From Haladaptatus sp. DYF46 (GTDB taxonomy: Archaea; Halobacteriota; Halobacteria; Halobacteriales; Haladaptataceae), in assembly GCF_021083305.1 (NCBI RefSeq), contig NZ_JAJFAY010000001.1, positions 992,001-1,056,000 of the forward strand: a DNA stretch of 64,000 nt, read 5' to 3'. Below are positions 8,123 to 17,309 of the stretch, piece after piece (positions within the stretch are counted from its first letter, which is position 1; each line of letters starts with the position of its first letter). The translations under genes were made by a program, and so were the position numbers. The notes beneath the pieces are model-generated. The model was given only the letters and a program-made list of their open reading frames with translations. It did no database searches and was not told where the DNA came from.

Positions 8123-8917
8123 ATGGTCGACTTCCTGCCCTCCACCGTCGATTCCGTCGCGGACGAGGACCGCGACCCGCGAGTCGTCGGCGTCGACAGC
8201 GACGAGGCGGACGCGCTGGTCGCGGCGCTCTCCTCACAGACCGGCCGCGACATCCTCGCCGCACTGTACGAAGAGCCGGCGACGCCCGCGACCATCGCGG
8301 ACCGCGTCGAGACGTCGCTTCAGAACGTCCAGTACCACCTCGGAAAGTTGGAAGAGGGAAATCTCGTGGAAGTCGCGGACACGGCCTACTCCAGCAAGGG
8401 CCGGGAAATGAAGGTGTACGCGCCGACGGCGGAACCGCTCGTCCTCTTCGCGGGAAACGAATCGGACACGGTCGGGCTGAAATCCGCCCTCTCGAACCTG
8501 TTCGGCGGCCTCGGAATCCTCGGACTGGCGAGCCTCGTCGTGCAGCGACTCGCCACGAACAGGCCGGTCATCGGCCCAATATTCCCAAAGTTCGGTGGGA
8601 GCTCCGACAGCGGGGACAAGGTGGCGACGACCGCGGCGGATGCTGGCTCGGGAGGTAGCGCCGGGAACGGGGCGACGACAACCCACGCGGCGGGCGGGGA
8701 CGGGGGAACCACCCACGAAGCGGCCCGAACCACCGCTGAAGCCGCGACGACGACGGCACACGATGTGACGACGACGGCGGTGCACACGGCCACGACCACG
8801 ACGCGAACCGTCGCCGAAAGCGCGTCGGGTGCCGGAATTCCGCCCGGTGTGCTCTTTTTCGCGGGCGGCGCGCTGATTCTCGTCCTCGCCGTCCTCGTCT
8901 GGTACCGGCGACGGTGA
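8123..8917 (+). CDS. Membrane-anchored ArsR-like winged-helix protein with Thr/Ala-rich linker
   Basis: 264 residues. Residues about 30-105 are an ArsR-type winged helix (SSQTGRDILAALYEEPATPA then VQYHLGKLEEGNLVEV). A weakly hydrophobic Gly/Leu segment follows at about 120-140. Then comes a long low-complexity linker rich in Thr, Ala, Gly and His (about 155-230), and a single C-terminal membrane helix (GVLFFAGGALILVLAVLVW) ending in RRR. The layout implies a transcription factor tethered to the membrane, or one whose linker is exposed. It has its own TATA-like box. Confidence 0.8.
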   Translation: MVDFLPSTVDSVADEDRDPRVVGVDSDEADALVAALSSQTGRDILAALYEEPATPATIADRVETSLQNVQYHLGKLEEGNLVEVADTAYSSKGREMKVYAPTAEPLVLFAGNESDTVGLKSALSNLFGGLGILGLASLVVQRLATNRPVIGPIFPKFGGSSDSGDKVATTAADAGSGGSAGNGATTTHAAGGDGGTTHEAARTTAEAATTTAHDVTTTAVHTATTTTRTVAESASGAGIPPGVLFFAGGALILVLAVLVWYRRR

Positions 8918-8983
8918 GTGGGGGCAACGTAACGGACTCGGCGTCGTCTCTAAGGGAATCGGCGTCGTCTCCCGGGACGGCCG

Positions 8984-9283
8984 ATGCTCGACCCAGAAGC
9001 GACCCACCGGGCCGGAGCGATCGCCATCGTTTTCGGAGCGGCGACGGTCGTCGTCTCGCTTCCGCTCGTCATCGTCGGCATCGCTACCGTTTTCGGACGC
9101 ACGGCGTCGGTTGCGGCGGCAGTAGACGTGCTGGTTCACGTCGTGCCGGTTGAGGCGGCACTCGGAAACCCACGGGGGCGACTCCCGATGGGACTCATCG
9201 GTCTCGGAGTCGGATGCTGGTCGCTCGGCGTCGGACTATGGGTACAGGGTCGCGCCGAGCGGCACGAAAAAACTGACGGATGA
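8984..9283 (+). CDS. Small membrane protein, unknown function
   Basis: 99 residues with two hydrophobic segments (about 10-35 and 70-88) separated by a short loop containing VHVVPVEAALG, and a charged tail. No family was recognised. It follows the membrane-bound HTH gene by 66 bp in the same direction and could be co-transcribed with it. Confidence 0.55.
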   Translation: MLDPEATHRAGAIAIVFGAATVVVSLPLVIVGIATVFGRTASVAAAVDVLVHVVPVEAALGNPRGRLPMGLIGLGVGCWSLGVGLWVQGRAERHEKTDG

Positions 9284-9503
9284 GTGGCAAGGAAACGTGT
9301 TGTGCGATGTGTTGATGTGTGGGTAGTTGATGGATGACGTGTGATATGTCACGACAACGCTGACCTCGCCACAATTCACCGATGGAGGTGATAGAACATA
9401 TATGTACCTATTTGTGCCATATTGTTCACATTAGTCAGATGTTGTTCGGAATGGATAGTATGGCATCCGAAATCATTTGTCCCTCCTTCGTTTTCGGGGA
9501 AAT

Positions 9504-9818
9504 ATGGACGCATTCGAACGACTCGAAGCCCTGCTCCGGCAACTCCGTCGAAACGTGGGGGTCGAAACGGTGTACGGAACACCGATACAGATCGGCAATC
9601 GAACGATCATCCCCGTCGCGAAGGTCGGCTACGGGTTCGGTGGGGTCGGGGGCACGAACGGCAGTCGAATGGGCGGCGGCGCGGGGGCAGGGCCGGTCGG
9701 CGCGCTCGAAGTATCGCCCGAGGGAACGCGATTCGTGCGGTTTTCCGATTCGCGGCGGACGCTCGTGGCCCTCGGCGTCGGAATCGCCATCGGCCTCCTC
9801 GTCGGCTATCGAAACTGA
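9504..9818 (+). CDS. GerW/YtfJ-family protein
   Basis: 104 residues from the ATG at 9504. The core VETVYGTPIQIGNRTIIPVA followed by KVGYGFGGVGG and a Gly-rich stretch is the YtfJ (GerW) family pattern, known from spore-formers but also widespread in non-sporulating archaea, where its role is unknown. A C-terminal hydrophobic segment (LVALGVGIAIGLLVGY) probably anchors it to the membrane. The preceding 220 bp is unusually AT-rich and includes the palindrome ACATATATGT (9397-9406) but no recognisable gene. Confidence 0.75.
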   Translation: MDAFERLEALLRQLRRNVGVETVYGTPIQIGNRTIIPVAKVGYGFGGVGGTNGSRMGGGAGAGPVGALEVSPEGTRFVRFSDSRRTLVALGVGIAIGLLVGYRN

Positions 9819-9847
9819 ACGGGTTCCCTCATCCCCCTATTTCGCGC

Positions 9848-10687
9848 TCAGCGGGATGTTCCAGTCGGTCGGAAGACGGCGAAGTCGAACCGGTCGATTC
9901 TCCTGAGACCGACGAACAACAGGACGGCGATACCCGCCGGAATCCAGTTTCCGAAGTAGGCGTTCATCGCGCCCCAGAGGATGACGAAGCTCACCATGTC
10001 GTCCAGCATGAACTCGCAGTCGTCGAGCCTGTCGCGGAGCGCCCGCCAGTCGAAGCCGAGTTCGACCAAACCGACCGCGACGGCACCGCTGACGATCCAG
10101 CCGAGATAGTTCACGAGCGGGACGCCGTAGTACGCCCCGCCGTCCGCGTACGTCCAGAATCCGAGCGCAACGGCCGCCGGGTCCAACACGAGGTCGATGA
10201 CCACGACGACGGCGAGCGAGGCCGCGAATCGGGCGAACCGCGAGTCCGCCCGCGGACCGAGGAGAAGGAGACAGAGCAGGTAGCTGTTCAGCACGAGCGG
10301 GAAGAAGAACACCGGCAGTCCCGCCGGAACCGTCCCGAACAGCATCGGCCCGAGTTCGAGGACGTAGTGGAAATCGCCGTAGGGGAAGCCCGTCGTCACG
10401 CCGACGAACTCGATGAGGTAGGTGTACGCCGTGAGCAGGACGAGCGCGATACCCGCCCGCCGGTCCACGAGCGGCGCGAACCCGGCGACGAGCGGCGAGC
10501 GCATGACGAGCGTCCCGAAGATGATGAGGAAGGGGTTTCGCGCGAGCCATGCGGGAACCCACGCTTCGTAACCCACCACGAACAGCAGGGCACCGATGAG
10601 CGGGAAGACGACGGCGATGGTAAAGCGGTTCTCGCGGACGAGCGCGGATAACCGCGCCTCCGCTGCGCGTCTATCCACGGACGACAC
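9848..10687 (-). CDS. cruF: Bisanhydrobacterioruberin hydratase (CruF)
   Basis: 279 residues, about seven hydrophobic segments, with the CruF-type motifs VTTGFPYGDFHY and DLVLDPAAVALGFWTYADGG. It hydrates the C2'' position of the C50 precursor in the last steps of bacterioruberin synthesis in the membrane. The GTG start at 10687 lies inside the 3' end of lyeJ (17-bp overlap). It is last gene of the crtD-lyeJ-cruF operon, an arrangement known from haloarchaea. Confidence 0.9.
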   Translation of the reverse strand: MSSVDRRAAEARLSALVRENRFTIAVVFPLIGALLFVVGYEAWVPAWLARNPFLIIFGTLVMRSPLVAGFAPLVDRRAGIALVLLTAYTYLIEFVGVTTGFPYGDFHYVLELGPMLFGTVPAGLPVFFFPLVLNSYLLCLLLLGPRADSRFARFAASLAVVVVIDLVLDPAAVALGFWTYADGGAYYGVPLVNYLGWIVSGAVAVGLVELGFDWRALRDRLDDCEFMLDDMVSFVILWGAMNAYFGNWIPAGIAVLLFVGLRRIDRFDFAVFRPTGTSR

Positions 10688-11498
10688 CCCACAGACCGCC
10701 CACGGTCAGGGCGGCCCCGACGGCGGTGTTGATGGCCGGATACCACCAGTAGGCGCGCGAGATGTTCACGTCGCGGACGACCCACGCGACGACGAGGAGG
10801 GGATACGCCAGCAGAAGCGCTCCGGCGCGAACGTCGAGGATCGCGAACAGGCCCGCCGCGAAGAGCCAGCAAATCGCACAGTAGGCGAGGGTTCGGGACT
10901 CGCCCAAAACCGTTGCAGTCGTTCGAATCCCGGCGCGACGGTCGGGGTCGATGTCGGGAATCGCGGAGAACGTGTGCATCCCCATGGCCCAGAGCCATCC
11001 CCCGACAACAGCGAGGAACGGCGGTTGCGTCCCGGACAGCGCGGCGTAGGCCGCCGCACCCGGAAGGACGTACAGTCCGTTCGAGAGCGAATCGAGGAAC
11101 GGCGTCGTCTTGAACCGGAGCGGCGGCGCGGAGTACTCCGCGCCGAGGAGGAGAAAGCCGACGAGCCACGGCCACGCCGCGGACGGCGTGACGAGCAGGA
11201 ATCCGACGCCGAGGGCGGCACAGACCGTGACCGCAATCGGAACCGTCCTGTCGCCGCGATACCGCGATTCCCGCTCCGCTTTCTTCGGGTTCCCCTCGTC
11301 GACGTCGGCGTCGAACACGTCGTTGATACCGTAGAGGAAGACGTTGGCCGGGAGGAGGAAGTAGACGAAGAGGGCGACCGAGATGGGGGAGAGCAAGTCG
11401 CCGACGGTGGACGCGCCGTAGGCGATGCCTACCAGTACCGGCCCGGCGAGATAGAGCCAGAAGCGCGGCCGCGACAGCGTGAGGAGGGAACGGAGCAC
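10671..11498 (-). CDS. lyeJ: Lycopene elongase/1,2-hydratase (UbiA-type prenyltransferase)
   Basis: 275 residues from a GTG at 11498, eight bases after the crtD stop. UbiA signature NDVFDADVDEGNPKK with the Asp-rich prenyl-diphosphate site and a second site IPDIDPDRRAG; about eight hydrophobic segments. The enzyme adds C5 units to lycopene on the way to the C50 carotenoid bacterioruberin. The reading frame extends much further upstream, but that part lies inside crtD and is shadow. Confidence 0.9.
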   Translation of the reverse strand: MLRSLLTLSRPRFWLYLAGPVLVGIAYGASTVGDLLSPISVALFVYFLLPANVFLYGINDVFDADVDEGNPKKAERESRYRGDRTVPIAVTVCAALGVGFLLVTPSAAWPWLVGFLLLGAEYSAPPLRFKTTPFLDSLSNGLYVLPGAAAYAALSGTQPPFLAVVGGWLWAMGMHTFSAIPDIDPDRRAGIRTTATVLGESRTLAYCAICWLFAAGLFAILDVRAGALLLAYPLLVVAWVVRDVNISRAYWWYPAINTAVGAALTVGGLWGVVRG

Positions 11499-11506
11499 GG
11501 TGGAAG

Positions 11507-12994
11507 TTAGTAATCCTCGACCATGGCGTCTGCGGTGTGCTGACCGCCGATGAGACACATCGGGACGCCGATGCCGGGCGTCGTGTACGACCCGGTGAAG
11601 TACAGGCCGTCGACCGTCGGCGAACGATGGCCGGGACGCATCGGCCCGGTCTGCAGGAGCGTGTGGGCGAGTCCCAGCGCGGTTCCCTTCGTGCTGTTGT
11701 ATCGGTCGGCGAACTCCGAGACGGAGAAGGTCTTCTCGAAGACGATACGGTCGCGGAGCGAGACGCCCGTGTTCGCCTCGATGTCGTCCAACAGCTTTTC
11801 GCGGAACTGTTCGCGTATCGCCGGGCCGTCGGGGAGTCCGGGCGCGATGGGAACGAGCGCGAACAGGTTGCTGTGTCCCTCGGGCGCGACCGAATCGTCG
11901 GTTTCGCTCGGTACGCAGAGGTAGTAGGCCGGGTCGTCCGGCCACGCCGGATCGTCGAATATCTCCTCGAAGTGGTCGTTCCAGTCCTCGGGCAGGACGA
12001 GCGTGTGGTGGGCGAGCGGTTCCACGTCTCCCTCGACGCCGAGATACAGGAGGAACGCCGACGGCGCGTACGTCCGTGACTCCCAGTAGTCGGCGTCGTA
12101 CTGCCGGGACTTCGGCGGGAGGAGTTCCTGTTCCGTGTGAGCGTAATCCGCGTCGCTCACCACGAGGTCTGCGGCGAGTCGTTCGTCGCCGCTGTGGACG
12201 AAGAAGTCCCCCTCGTTGCCCGTGATGTCCGTCACCTCGTAGTCGGTTCGGAACTCGACGCCCAACTCCTCGGCGAGTTCGACGATGCCGTCCACGACGC
12301 CGCCGAGGCCGTCTTCGGGGTAGTAGACGCCGAGGTTGAAGTCCACGTGGCTCATCAGGTTGTAAATCGCGGGCGTGTTGTTCGGCGACCCGCCGAGGAA
12401 GACCAGCGTGTACTGCATTATCTGCTGGAGTCGCGGGTTATCGAAGTACCCCTCCACGTGGTCCTGCATCGACCCGAGGAGGTTCAGGCCGCGGGCGTTT
12501 CTCGCGACGTCCATCGAGACGTAATCGCGAAACCGGGAACGGTCGGTGTAGACGAAGTGTTCCATCCCGACGCCGTAGTTCCGCTCGGACTGGTCGAGAT
12601 ACCGTTGCAACGCCTCGCCAGCGCCCGGTTCGATCGACTCGAACAGTTCCTTGTTCTTCTCCAGTTCGGGAAGAATATCGACGGCGTCGGTTTCCTCGCC
12701 GTCGGTCTTGAAGAAGATGCGATAGTGCGGGTCGAGTCGTTCGAGACGGTAGTAGTCGCCCGGCGTGCGGTCGAAGTGCCCGAAGAACCGCTCGAACACG
12801 TCGGGCATGAGGTACCACGAGGGTCCCATGTCGAACCGAAACCCGTCCGCCTCCAGCCTGCTCGCGCGCCCGCCGAGCTGTTCGTTCTTTTCGAGGACCG
12901 TCACGTCCGCGCCCGCATCGGCGAGATAACACGCGGTCGAAAGTCCACCGAAGCCACTTCCGACGACGATCACGGCGCTGTCCGCGAGATTCAT
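11507..12994 (-). CDS. crtD: Carotenoid 3,4-desaturase (CrtI-family phytoene desaturase)
   Basis: 495 residues. The N-terminal FAD-binding Rossmann motif is VIVVGSGFGGLSTACYLADA with VTVLEKNEQLGGRA, followed by FDMGPSWYLMP and the C-terminal SYTTPGIGVPMCLIGG, all typical of CrtI-like desaturases. Linkage to lyeJ and cruF makes the 3,4-desaturase of bacterioruberin synthesis more likely than the phytoene desaturase, though the family does both. First gene of the operon, with a strong TATA-like box 27 bp upstream (13018-13025). Confidence 0.88.
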   Translation of the reverse strand: MNLADSAVIVVGSGFGGLSTACYLADAGADVTVLEKNEQLGGRASRLEADGFRFDMGPSWYLMPDVFERFFGHFDRTPGDYYRLERLDPHYRIFFKTDGEETDAVDILPELEKNKELFESIEPGAGEALQRYLDQSERNYGVGMEHFVYTDRSRFRDYVSMDVARNARGLNLLGSMQDHVEGYFDNPRLQQIMQYTLVFLGGSPNNTPAIYNLMSHVDFNLGVYYPEDGLGGVVDGIVELAEELGVEFRTDYEVTDITGNEGDFFVHSGDERLAADLVVSDADYAHTEQELLPPKSRQYDADYWESRTYAPSAFLLYLGVEGDVEPLAHHTLVLPEDWNDHFEEIFDDPAWPDDPAYYLCVPSETDDSVAPEGHSNLFALVPIAPGLPDGPAIREQFREKLLDDIEANTGVSLRDRIVFEKTFSVSEFADRYNSTKGTALGLAHTLLQTGPMRPGHRSPTVDGLYFTGSYTTPGIGVPMCLIGGQHTADAMVEDY

Positions 12995-13015
12995 ACCGGA
13001 TGTCCGGGTTCGAGT

Positions 13016-13026
13016 CAGATAAAAAC
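13016..13026 (-). promoter_or_regulatory. TATA-like box of the crtD-lyeJ-cruF operon
   Basis: Minus-strand GTTTTTATCTG is centred 27 bp upstream of the crtD ATG at 12994, implying a leaderless carotenoid transcript. Confidence 0.6.
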
Positions 13027-13150
13027 GACTCCCGGACGTGTTGGGTTTCGCGCGAAAACGATCGGATTTTCGACCGTTTAGTCGGCGTATAACAAAGGTG
13101 GCGAGTATCCTACGGTAAGATGCGCCCCTTCCTGACTCGGGCGCGTTCAG

Positions 13151-13275
13151 GTGCCAGTGTGAACGTGAATCTCGGCGGCGCCGGAGGCTCTGGCGGGAGG
13201 TTGGCTTCCTCCCAAAGTGTCACCAATCCTCCCACGTAAGTTCTCATCCCGGGAGATCGTAGACCCACACGGCAC
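13151..13275 (+). ncRNA. Candidate structured RNA, or a 39-codon small ORF, unknown
   Basis: A long-range stem closes the segment: GTGCC-A-GTGTG (13151-13161) pairs with CACAC-GGCAC (13266-13275). Inside lie a perfect 6-bp hairpin GGGAGG/CCTCCC (13195-13213, 7-nt loop) and a GC-rich hairpin CTCGGC/GCCgGAG (13171-13186). It does not match 5S, SRP or RNase P RNA motifs or a tRNA. A TATA-like box at 13087-13093 is about 30 bp upstream of an ATG at 13120, so a 39-residue Gly/Ser-rich peptide is an alternative reading of the same stretch. Strand is not proven. Confidence 0.25.
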
Positions 13276-13357
13276 TCTCTCACTTGCTTTCCGTGAAAAC
13301 CTTCGATAGGCTTATGTGTTGACGCCCCACCATGAGTATCAACAGGGTCAATCCCAC

Positions 13358-13666
13358 GTGGAGTTAGACGCATTCTTTCTGTTGTTGGGTGTCGCCGCGC
13401 TCTCGTTTCTCGCCGTCGTTTCGTTGTACGTCGTCTGGTCACGAATCGTCGGTCTGGACCCGACGGTCGCACAGACGTTCGCCTCGCTCAGCGGCATCAA
13501 ACGGTTTTTCACGGCGCTCCTTTCGGGTGCCCTCCTCGGAACCGCGGCGGTCGTCGCGCCGTCCGTTCCGGTCGGCGTCGCGGCCATCGTCATGCTCGCG
13601 GCGAGTACCTTCGCCGCCCTGATGCTGTTCGAACTGGTTCAGCGACTCCACGCGAATCGGACCTGA
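13358..13666 (+). CDS. Small membrane protein, unknown function
   Basis: 102 residues from the GTG at 13358, which opens directly on a membrane helix (FFLLLGVAALSFLAVVSLYV); a GTG at 13316 would add 14 polar residues. Three hydrophobic segments in total, the last two in the C-terminal half. No family was recognised. It is convergent with btuD. Confidence 0.5.
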   Translation: MELDAFFLLLGVAALSFLAVVSLYVVWSRIVGLDPTVAQTFASLSGIKRFFTALLSGALLGTAAVVAPSVPVGVAAIVMLAASTFAALMLFELVQRLHANRT

Positions 13667-13703
13667 CTCCCGACGCGAACCCGTGCCGTTCGGCCACGGC
13701 GGG

Positions 13704-15041
13704 TCAGACCGCATCGGAAACGGCCGAGAGTAAATCGTCCGGGGAGACGACCGTCGCTCGCTCGCGGAGCGTCCGGTACCGCACCGCCGCATCGCTCCCG
13801 GCGTAGTTTCTCTCCTCGAAGGGACGTTCTTCCACGACGACGACCGATTCGGCGTCGCCGACGGCTTCCAGATTCGCCACGTTGCCCGCCCCGATTTCCA
13901 CGTCGGCGAGGACGGTCACGTCGGCCGAACGGATCCGGCGTTCCACGGCGGCCCGTGCGTCCGCCCCGATGGGTGCGAAGGGTTCCTCCGTTACCGTATC
14001 GAGTCCGAGTAGCCGTGCGGTTTCGAGGTCGGAATCGCCCTCGTTCAGCACGCCGACGGACACCTCGTACCCCGCCGCGGAAAGCAGATAGAGGAGACGC
14101 GAGACCGTTCCGCCGCCCCCGACGACGTGAACTCGACCGCTACTGGCGTCTGCACCGTTCTCACCGTTGCTTCCGGCAGGTCGCTCGGGCAGTGCCGTCA
14201 CGTACGTCGAACCGGTGACAGGGTGTCGGGAGACGACTGCGCGGGCATCGAACGCTTCGCGGAGCGTTTCCTCTTCGAGGACGGCCGTGGGCGAACCGCT
14301 GGCGAGTACCGACCCGCCCGCGAGGAGCAGGAGTTCGTCGCAGTAGTGGGCGGCGAGGTTCAAATCGTGAATCGCGGCGACGACGGTTTTCCCGTCCGCG
14401 ACGAGTTCGCGGACGAGTTCGAACGTTCTGACTTGGTGATTGATGTCGAGGCTGGCCGTCGGTTCGTCCAACAGGAGGACCGGGGTGTCCTGTGCGAGCG
14501 CTCGCGCCAGCAACACGCGCTGGCGCTCGCCGCCGCTGACCTCGGTGATGGAGCGGTCGGCGAACGAGGACACCTCGGTTCGGTCCATCGCGCGTGTCAC
14601 GACGTCCGTTCCCGTTTCCCTGTCTATTCTCGGTTCTCCGTCCGTCTCCGCTTCCCCGTCCGTCTCCGCTTTCCCGTTCGTTCCGTCGTTTCGGGTCCCC
14701 GCTTCCCTGATTTCGTTTCCGAAACGCGTGCGGTACGGGTTTCGACCCATCGCGACCACGTCGCGCACGTCGAAGTCGAACGAGAGCGAGGTGTCCTGTG
14801 GCACCGTCGCCACGCGGCGACTCGCGGCCTTCGAGGAGAGGGAACCGACGGCCTCGCCGTCCACGAGGACGCGACCCGAGTCGGGCGAGAGAACGCCGTT
14901 CATCGCGCGGAGGAGCGTCGTTTTTCCCGCACCGTTCGGCCCGACGAGGCCGACGAACCGTCCGTCGTCGACCTCGGACGACACGCCGTCGAGGATTTCG
15001 GTGCCGCCGAGCGTTACCGAGACGTCCTCGATTCGAATCAC
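13704..15041 (-). CDS. btuD: Cobalamin ABC transporter ATPase with extra C-terminal domain
   Basis: 445 residues, far longer than a typical BtuD of about 250. Walker [10 protein letters not shown], signature [14 protein letters not shown] and Walker [13 protein letters not shown] are intact. A charged low-complexity insertion at about residues 114-135 is built from repeated [10 protein letters not shown]-like units, and the corresponding DNA is a short imperfect tandem repeat. Residues from about 303 form an additional domain starting [14 protein letters not shown], resembling a Rossmann-like nucleotide or cofactor fold. The GTG start overlaps the btuC stop by 3 bp. Confidence 0.88.
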   Translation of the reverse strand: MIRIEDVSVTLGGTEILDGVSSEVDDGRFVGLVGPNGAGKTTLLRAMNGVLSPDSGRVLVDGEAVGSLSSKAASRRVATVPQDTSLSFDFDVRDVVAMGRNPYRTRFGNEIREAGTRNDGTNGKAETDGEAETDGEPRIDRETGTDVVTRAMDRTEVSSFADRSITEVSGGERQRVLLARALAQDTPVLLLDEPTASLDINHQVRTFELVRELVADGKTVVAAIHDLNLAAHYCDELLLLAGGSVLASGSPTAVLEEETLREAFDARAVVSRHPVTGSTYVTALPERPAGSNGENGADASSGRVHVVGGGGTVSRLLYLLSAAGYEVSVGVLNEGDSDLETARLLGLDTVTEEPFAPIGADARAAVERRIRSADVTVLADVEIGAGNVANLEAVGDAESVVVVEERPFEERNYAGSDAAVRYRTLRERATVVSPDDLLSAVSDAV

Positions 15042-16147
15042 AGCGAGCGCACCTCGCGTTTGCGGAGCAGGTAGAGGAAGAAGGGCGCGCCGAGGAACGC
15101 GGTGACGATGCCGACGGGGAGTTCCGCCGCGCCGATGGCCGAGCGGGCGACGGTGTCGGTTGCGACGAGAAACACGGCCCCGGCGAGCGCACTTGTGGGG
15201 AGCAGGATCCGGTGGTCCGGGCCGACCAACAGGCGCATGACGTGCGGAACGACGAGGCCGACGAAGCCGATGACGCCCGATACCGCGACGGCGGCGGCGG
15301 TGACGACGCTGGCGACGGTCAGCAGCAGGCGCTTCGTCCGCTCGACTTCGACGCCGAGGTTGTGGGCGTCCTCCTCGCCCAACAGGAGCACGTTGAGGTC
15401 GGCGGCGAACGCGAGGAGGACACAGAAGCCGAGGACGGCGACGGGGAGTGCGATCCAGACTTTCGTCCACGACGCGTTGTGGAGGTGGCCCATCAGCCAC
15501 AACACGGCCTCGCGGAGGCTTCGCCCGCTTCGCAGGAGGAGGAAGGACACGACGGCCCCGAGGAGGGTCTGGATGGCGATACCCGCGAGGAGCAGGGTGG
15601 CGACGGGCGTTCGCCCGTTCTGCGTCGCCAGCAGGTACACCGCGAATGCCGCGACGATAGCGCCCGCGAACGAGAAGATCGGGAGCGCGAACGGTATCGA
15701 AATCGAGAGCGCGATGGTCGCAACCGCGCCGACGGCCGCTCCGGAGGAGACGCCGATGATGGACGGGTCGGCCATCGGATTGCGGAAGAACCCCTGCATC
15801 ACGACGCCCGCGGTGGCGAGGGCGAACCCGACGACCCCGGCGAGGGCGATTCGCGGCAGTCGAAGCCGAACGACGATGATTTGTGCGGTGTGGGGAACCG
15901 CGAAGGAGAAGAGGTGTCCGTACCGAAAGTCGAAGGTGGGAACGCCGACCGCCAATCCACCCGGCACGACGAGCGCCCGCGTTCCCAACCGAAGACCGGT
16001 CGGTACCGCGATCGCGTTGAGGATGGCCTTCCCGACGACGAGGGGCGAGAGCGACGTCGGACCGATGGCCGCGCTCACCAACACGACGGCGACGAGCGCC
16101 GCCGCCAATCCCGCACACCACGTCGTCACGCGCGTCCCGTATCGCAT
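15038..16147 (-). CDS. btuC: Cobalamin ABC transporter permease
   Basis: 369 residues, about ten hydrophobic segments, FecCD/BtuC family: [19 protein letters not shown], the conserved [16 protein letters not shown] loop, and [15 protein letters not shown] which contacts the ATPase. It imports vitamin B12 or a corrinoid delivered by the BtuF lipoprotein or surface protein encoded opposite. A TATA-like box (minus strand of 16167-16177) lies 25 bp upstream. Confidence 0.92.
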   Translation of the reverse strand: MRYGTRVTTWCAGLAAALVAVVLVSAAIGPTSLSPLVVGKAILNAIAVPTGLRLGTRALVVPGGLAVGVPTFDFRYGHLFSFAVPHTAQIIVVRLRLPRIALAGVVGFALATAGVVMQGFFRNPMADPSIIGVSSGAAVGAVATIALSISIPFALPIFSFAGAIVAAFAVYLLATQNGRTPVATLLLAGIAIQTLLGAVVSFLLLRSGRSLREAVLWLMGHLHNASWTKVWIALPVAVLGFCVLLAFAADLNVLLLGEEDAHNLGVEVERTKRLLLTVASVVTAAAVAVSGVIGFVGLVVPHVMRLLVGPDHRILLPTSALAGAVFLVATDTVARSAIGAAELPVGIVTAFLGAPFFLYLLRKREVRSL

Positions 16148-16207
16148 CTCTCTGAAAGTGAAGTTGCTTTAGATAAATATTTATTGAATACGGCCGACGC
16201 CCGATGT
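16148..16207. promoter_or_regulatory. Compact divergent promoter of btuCD and btuF
   Basis: AAATATTTA (16175-16183) is placed 29 bp before the btuF ATG, and minus-strand TTTATCTAAAG (16167-16177) is 25 bp before the btuC ATG. The two TATA elements overlap, so the units probably respond together. No B12-box-like riboswitch was seen, and the 60-bp spacer is too short to hold a cobalamin riboswitch. Confidence 0.6.
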
Positions 16208-17293
16208 ATGCGACACCTACTGCTCTCCGCACTGGTGCTCCTCGCCGCGACCGTCGGCTCCCTCGGAGTCGGCGTCGGCGCGGGCGTCGCCGGTGCGCAG
16301 GAGACCTGCTCGTTCCCGGTCACGAAGACCGACGCGACGGGCACGCAAGTCACGATAGCGGAGGAACCGAACCGAATCGTCACGCTCTCGCCGAGCGCGG
16401 CCCAGACGATGTGGAAGATAGGCGGGAAATCGAAGGTCGTCGGCGTCTCCAAATACTCCGCGTACCTCGACGGGGCGAGCGCGAAAACGAACGTCTCGGG
16501 TGCCGGAATGACGGCGGTCGTTCCCGAGAAGGTCGTCTCGCTGAACCCGGACCTCGTTCTCGCGCCGAACGTCATCTCCGACGAGACGGTGAAAAAGCTC
16601 CGGAGTGCCGGGCTGACGGTGTACAAATTCCGCGAGTCGAAGTCCATCGACGACATCTACGCGAAGACCGAACGCATCGGCCGACTCACCGGCGAGTGCG
16701 GCGGAGCGAAGGAAACCGTCTCGTGGATGAAAAACCGCATCGACACCGTCCATCAGGCCGTCGAGGGCGAGGACAGTCCCAAAGTCATGTACGTGATGAG
16801 CGGCGGGTTCACGGCCGGGACGGACACGTTCATGGACACCATCATCACGCAGGCCGGCGGGACGAACGTCGCCGCGGAAGCCGGAATCGAGGGGTATCAG
16901 CAGATAAGCAGCGAAGTCGTCGTCGAACAGCAACCCGAGTGGTTCATCGTCTCGGCGGGCGCGAAGGTTCCCGAGGATTACAGCGACACCCCGGCCGCGA
17001 AGGGGAACAATACGGTCGCGCTGAACCCGAACTACGTGAGCCAACCCGCCCCGCAAATCGTCACGCCGATCTCGAAACTGGCGAAGACGCTCCACCCGGA
17101 GGCGTACGCGCAGGCCAACGTCACCACGACGGCGGCCGACGAGACGGAAACGACCACGGACGCGATGGACTCGAAGACGACCACGACCACGAACGCCGCC
17201 ACGACGACGCAGTCCTCCGGCCAACCCGGTTTCGGCGTTCCCGTCGCCATCGTCGCCTTCGCGCTGGTCGGACTGCTGACGCGTCGCGACTGA
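16208..17293 (+). CDS. btuF: Cobalamin-binding protein with PGF-CTERM surface anchor
   Basis: 361 residues. Sec signal peptide (MRHLLLSALVLLAATVG...), then a class III periplasmic-binding-protein fold: EEPNRIVTLSPSAAQTMWKI and PEKVVSLNPDLVLAPNV. A Thr-rich linker (about 303-337) leads to a PGF-CTERM tail GQPGFGVPVAIVAFALVGLL plus TRRD. The tail marks it as an archaeosortase (ArtA) substrate that would be lipid-anchored. The start was set by the signal peptide and the TATA-like box, although the frame is open far upstream. Confidence 0.9.
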   Translation: MRHLLLSALVLLAATVGSLGVGVGAGVAGAQETCSFPVTKTDATGTQVTIAEEPNRIVTLSPSAAQTMWKIGGKSKVVGVSKYSAYLDGASAKTNVSGAGMTAVVPEKVVSLNPDLVLAPNVISDETVKKLRSAGLTVYKFRESKSIDDIYAKTERIGRLTGECGGAKETVSWMKNRIDTVHQAVEGEDSPKVMYVMSGGFTAGTDTFMDTIITQAGGTNVAAEAGIEGYQQISSEVVVEQQPEWFIVSAGAKVPEDYSDTPAAKGNNTVALNPNYVSQPAPQIVTPISKLAKTLHPEAYAQANVTTTAADETETTTDAMDSKTTTTTNAATTTQSSGQPGFGVPVAIVAFALVGLLTRRD

Positions 17294-17309
17294 ATTAGGG
17301 TTCGTCTAA

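Larger units (their letters stand above)
12995..13357. other. 363-bp intergenic region with promoters and a structured segment
   Basis: Holds the crtD promoter, a plus-strand TATA-like GTATAAC (13087-13093), an ATG at 13120 opening a 39-codon frame that ends at 13239, and a foldable segment from 13151 to 13275. There is also a weak TATA-like CTTATGT (13311-13317) ahead of the next gene. An 11-codon frame (13332-13367) also overlaps that gene's likely start. Confidence 0.5.

Noticed and set aside
13005-13030. Possible tRNA T-loop (GGGTTCGAGTC)
   Set aside because: No 5-bp T stem, no D or anticodon arm nearby; the stretch is the crtD promoter region.
13110-13290. 5S, SRP or RNase P RNA as an explanation of the structured region
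   Set aside because: The segment is too short for SRP or RNase P RNA and lacks their conserved core motifs and the 5S consensus.
16148-16207. Cobalamin riboswitch before the btu genes
   Set aside because: The spacer is 60 bp, contains two TATA-like elements and shows no B12-box-like sequence.
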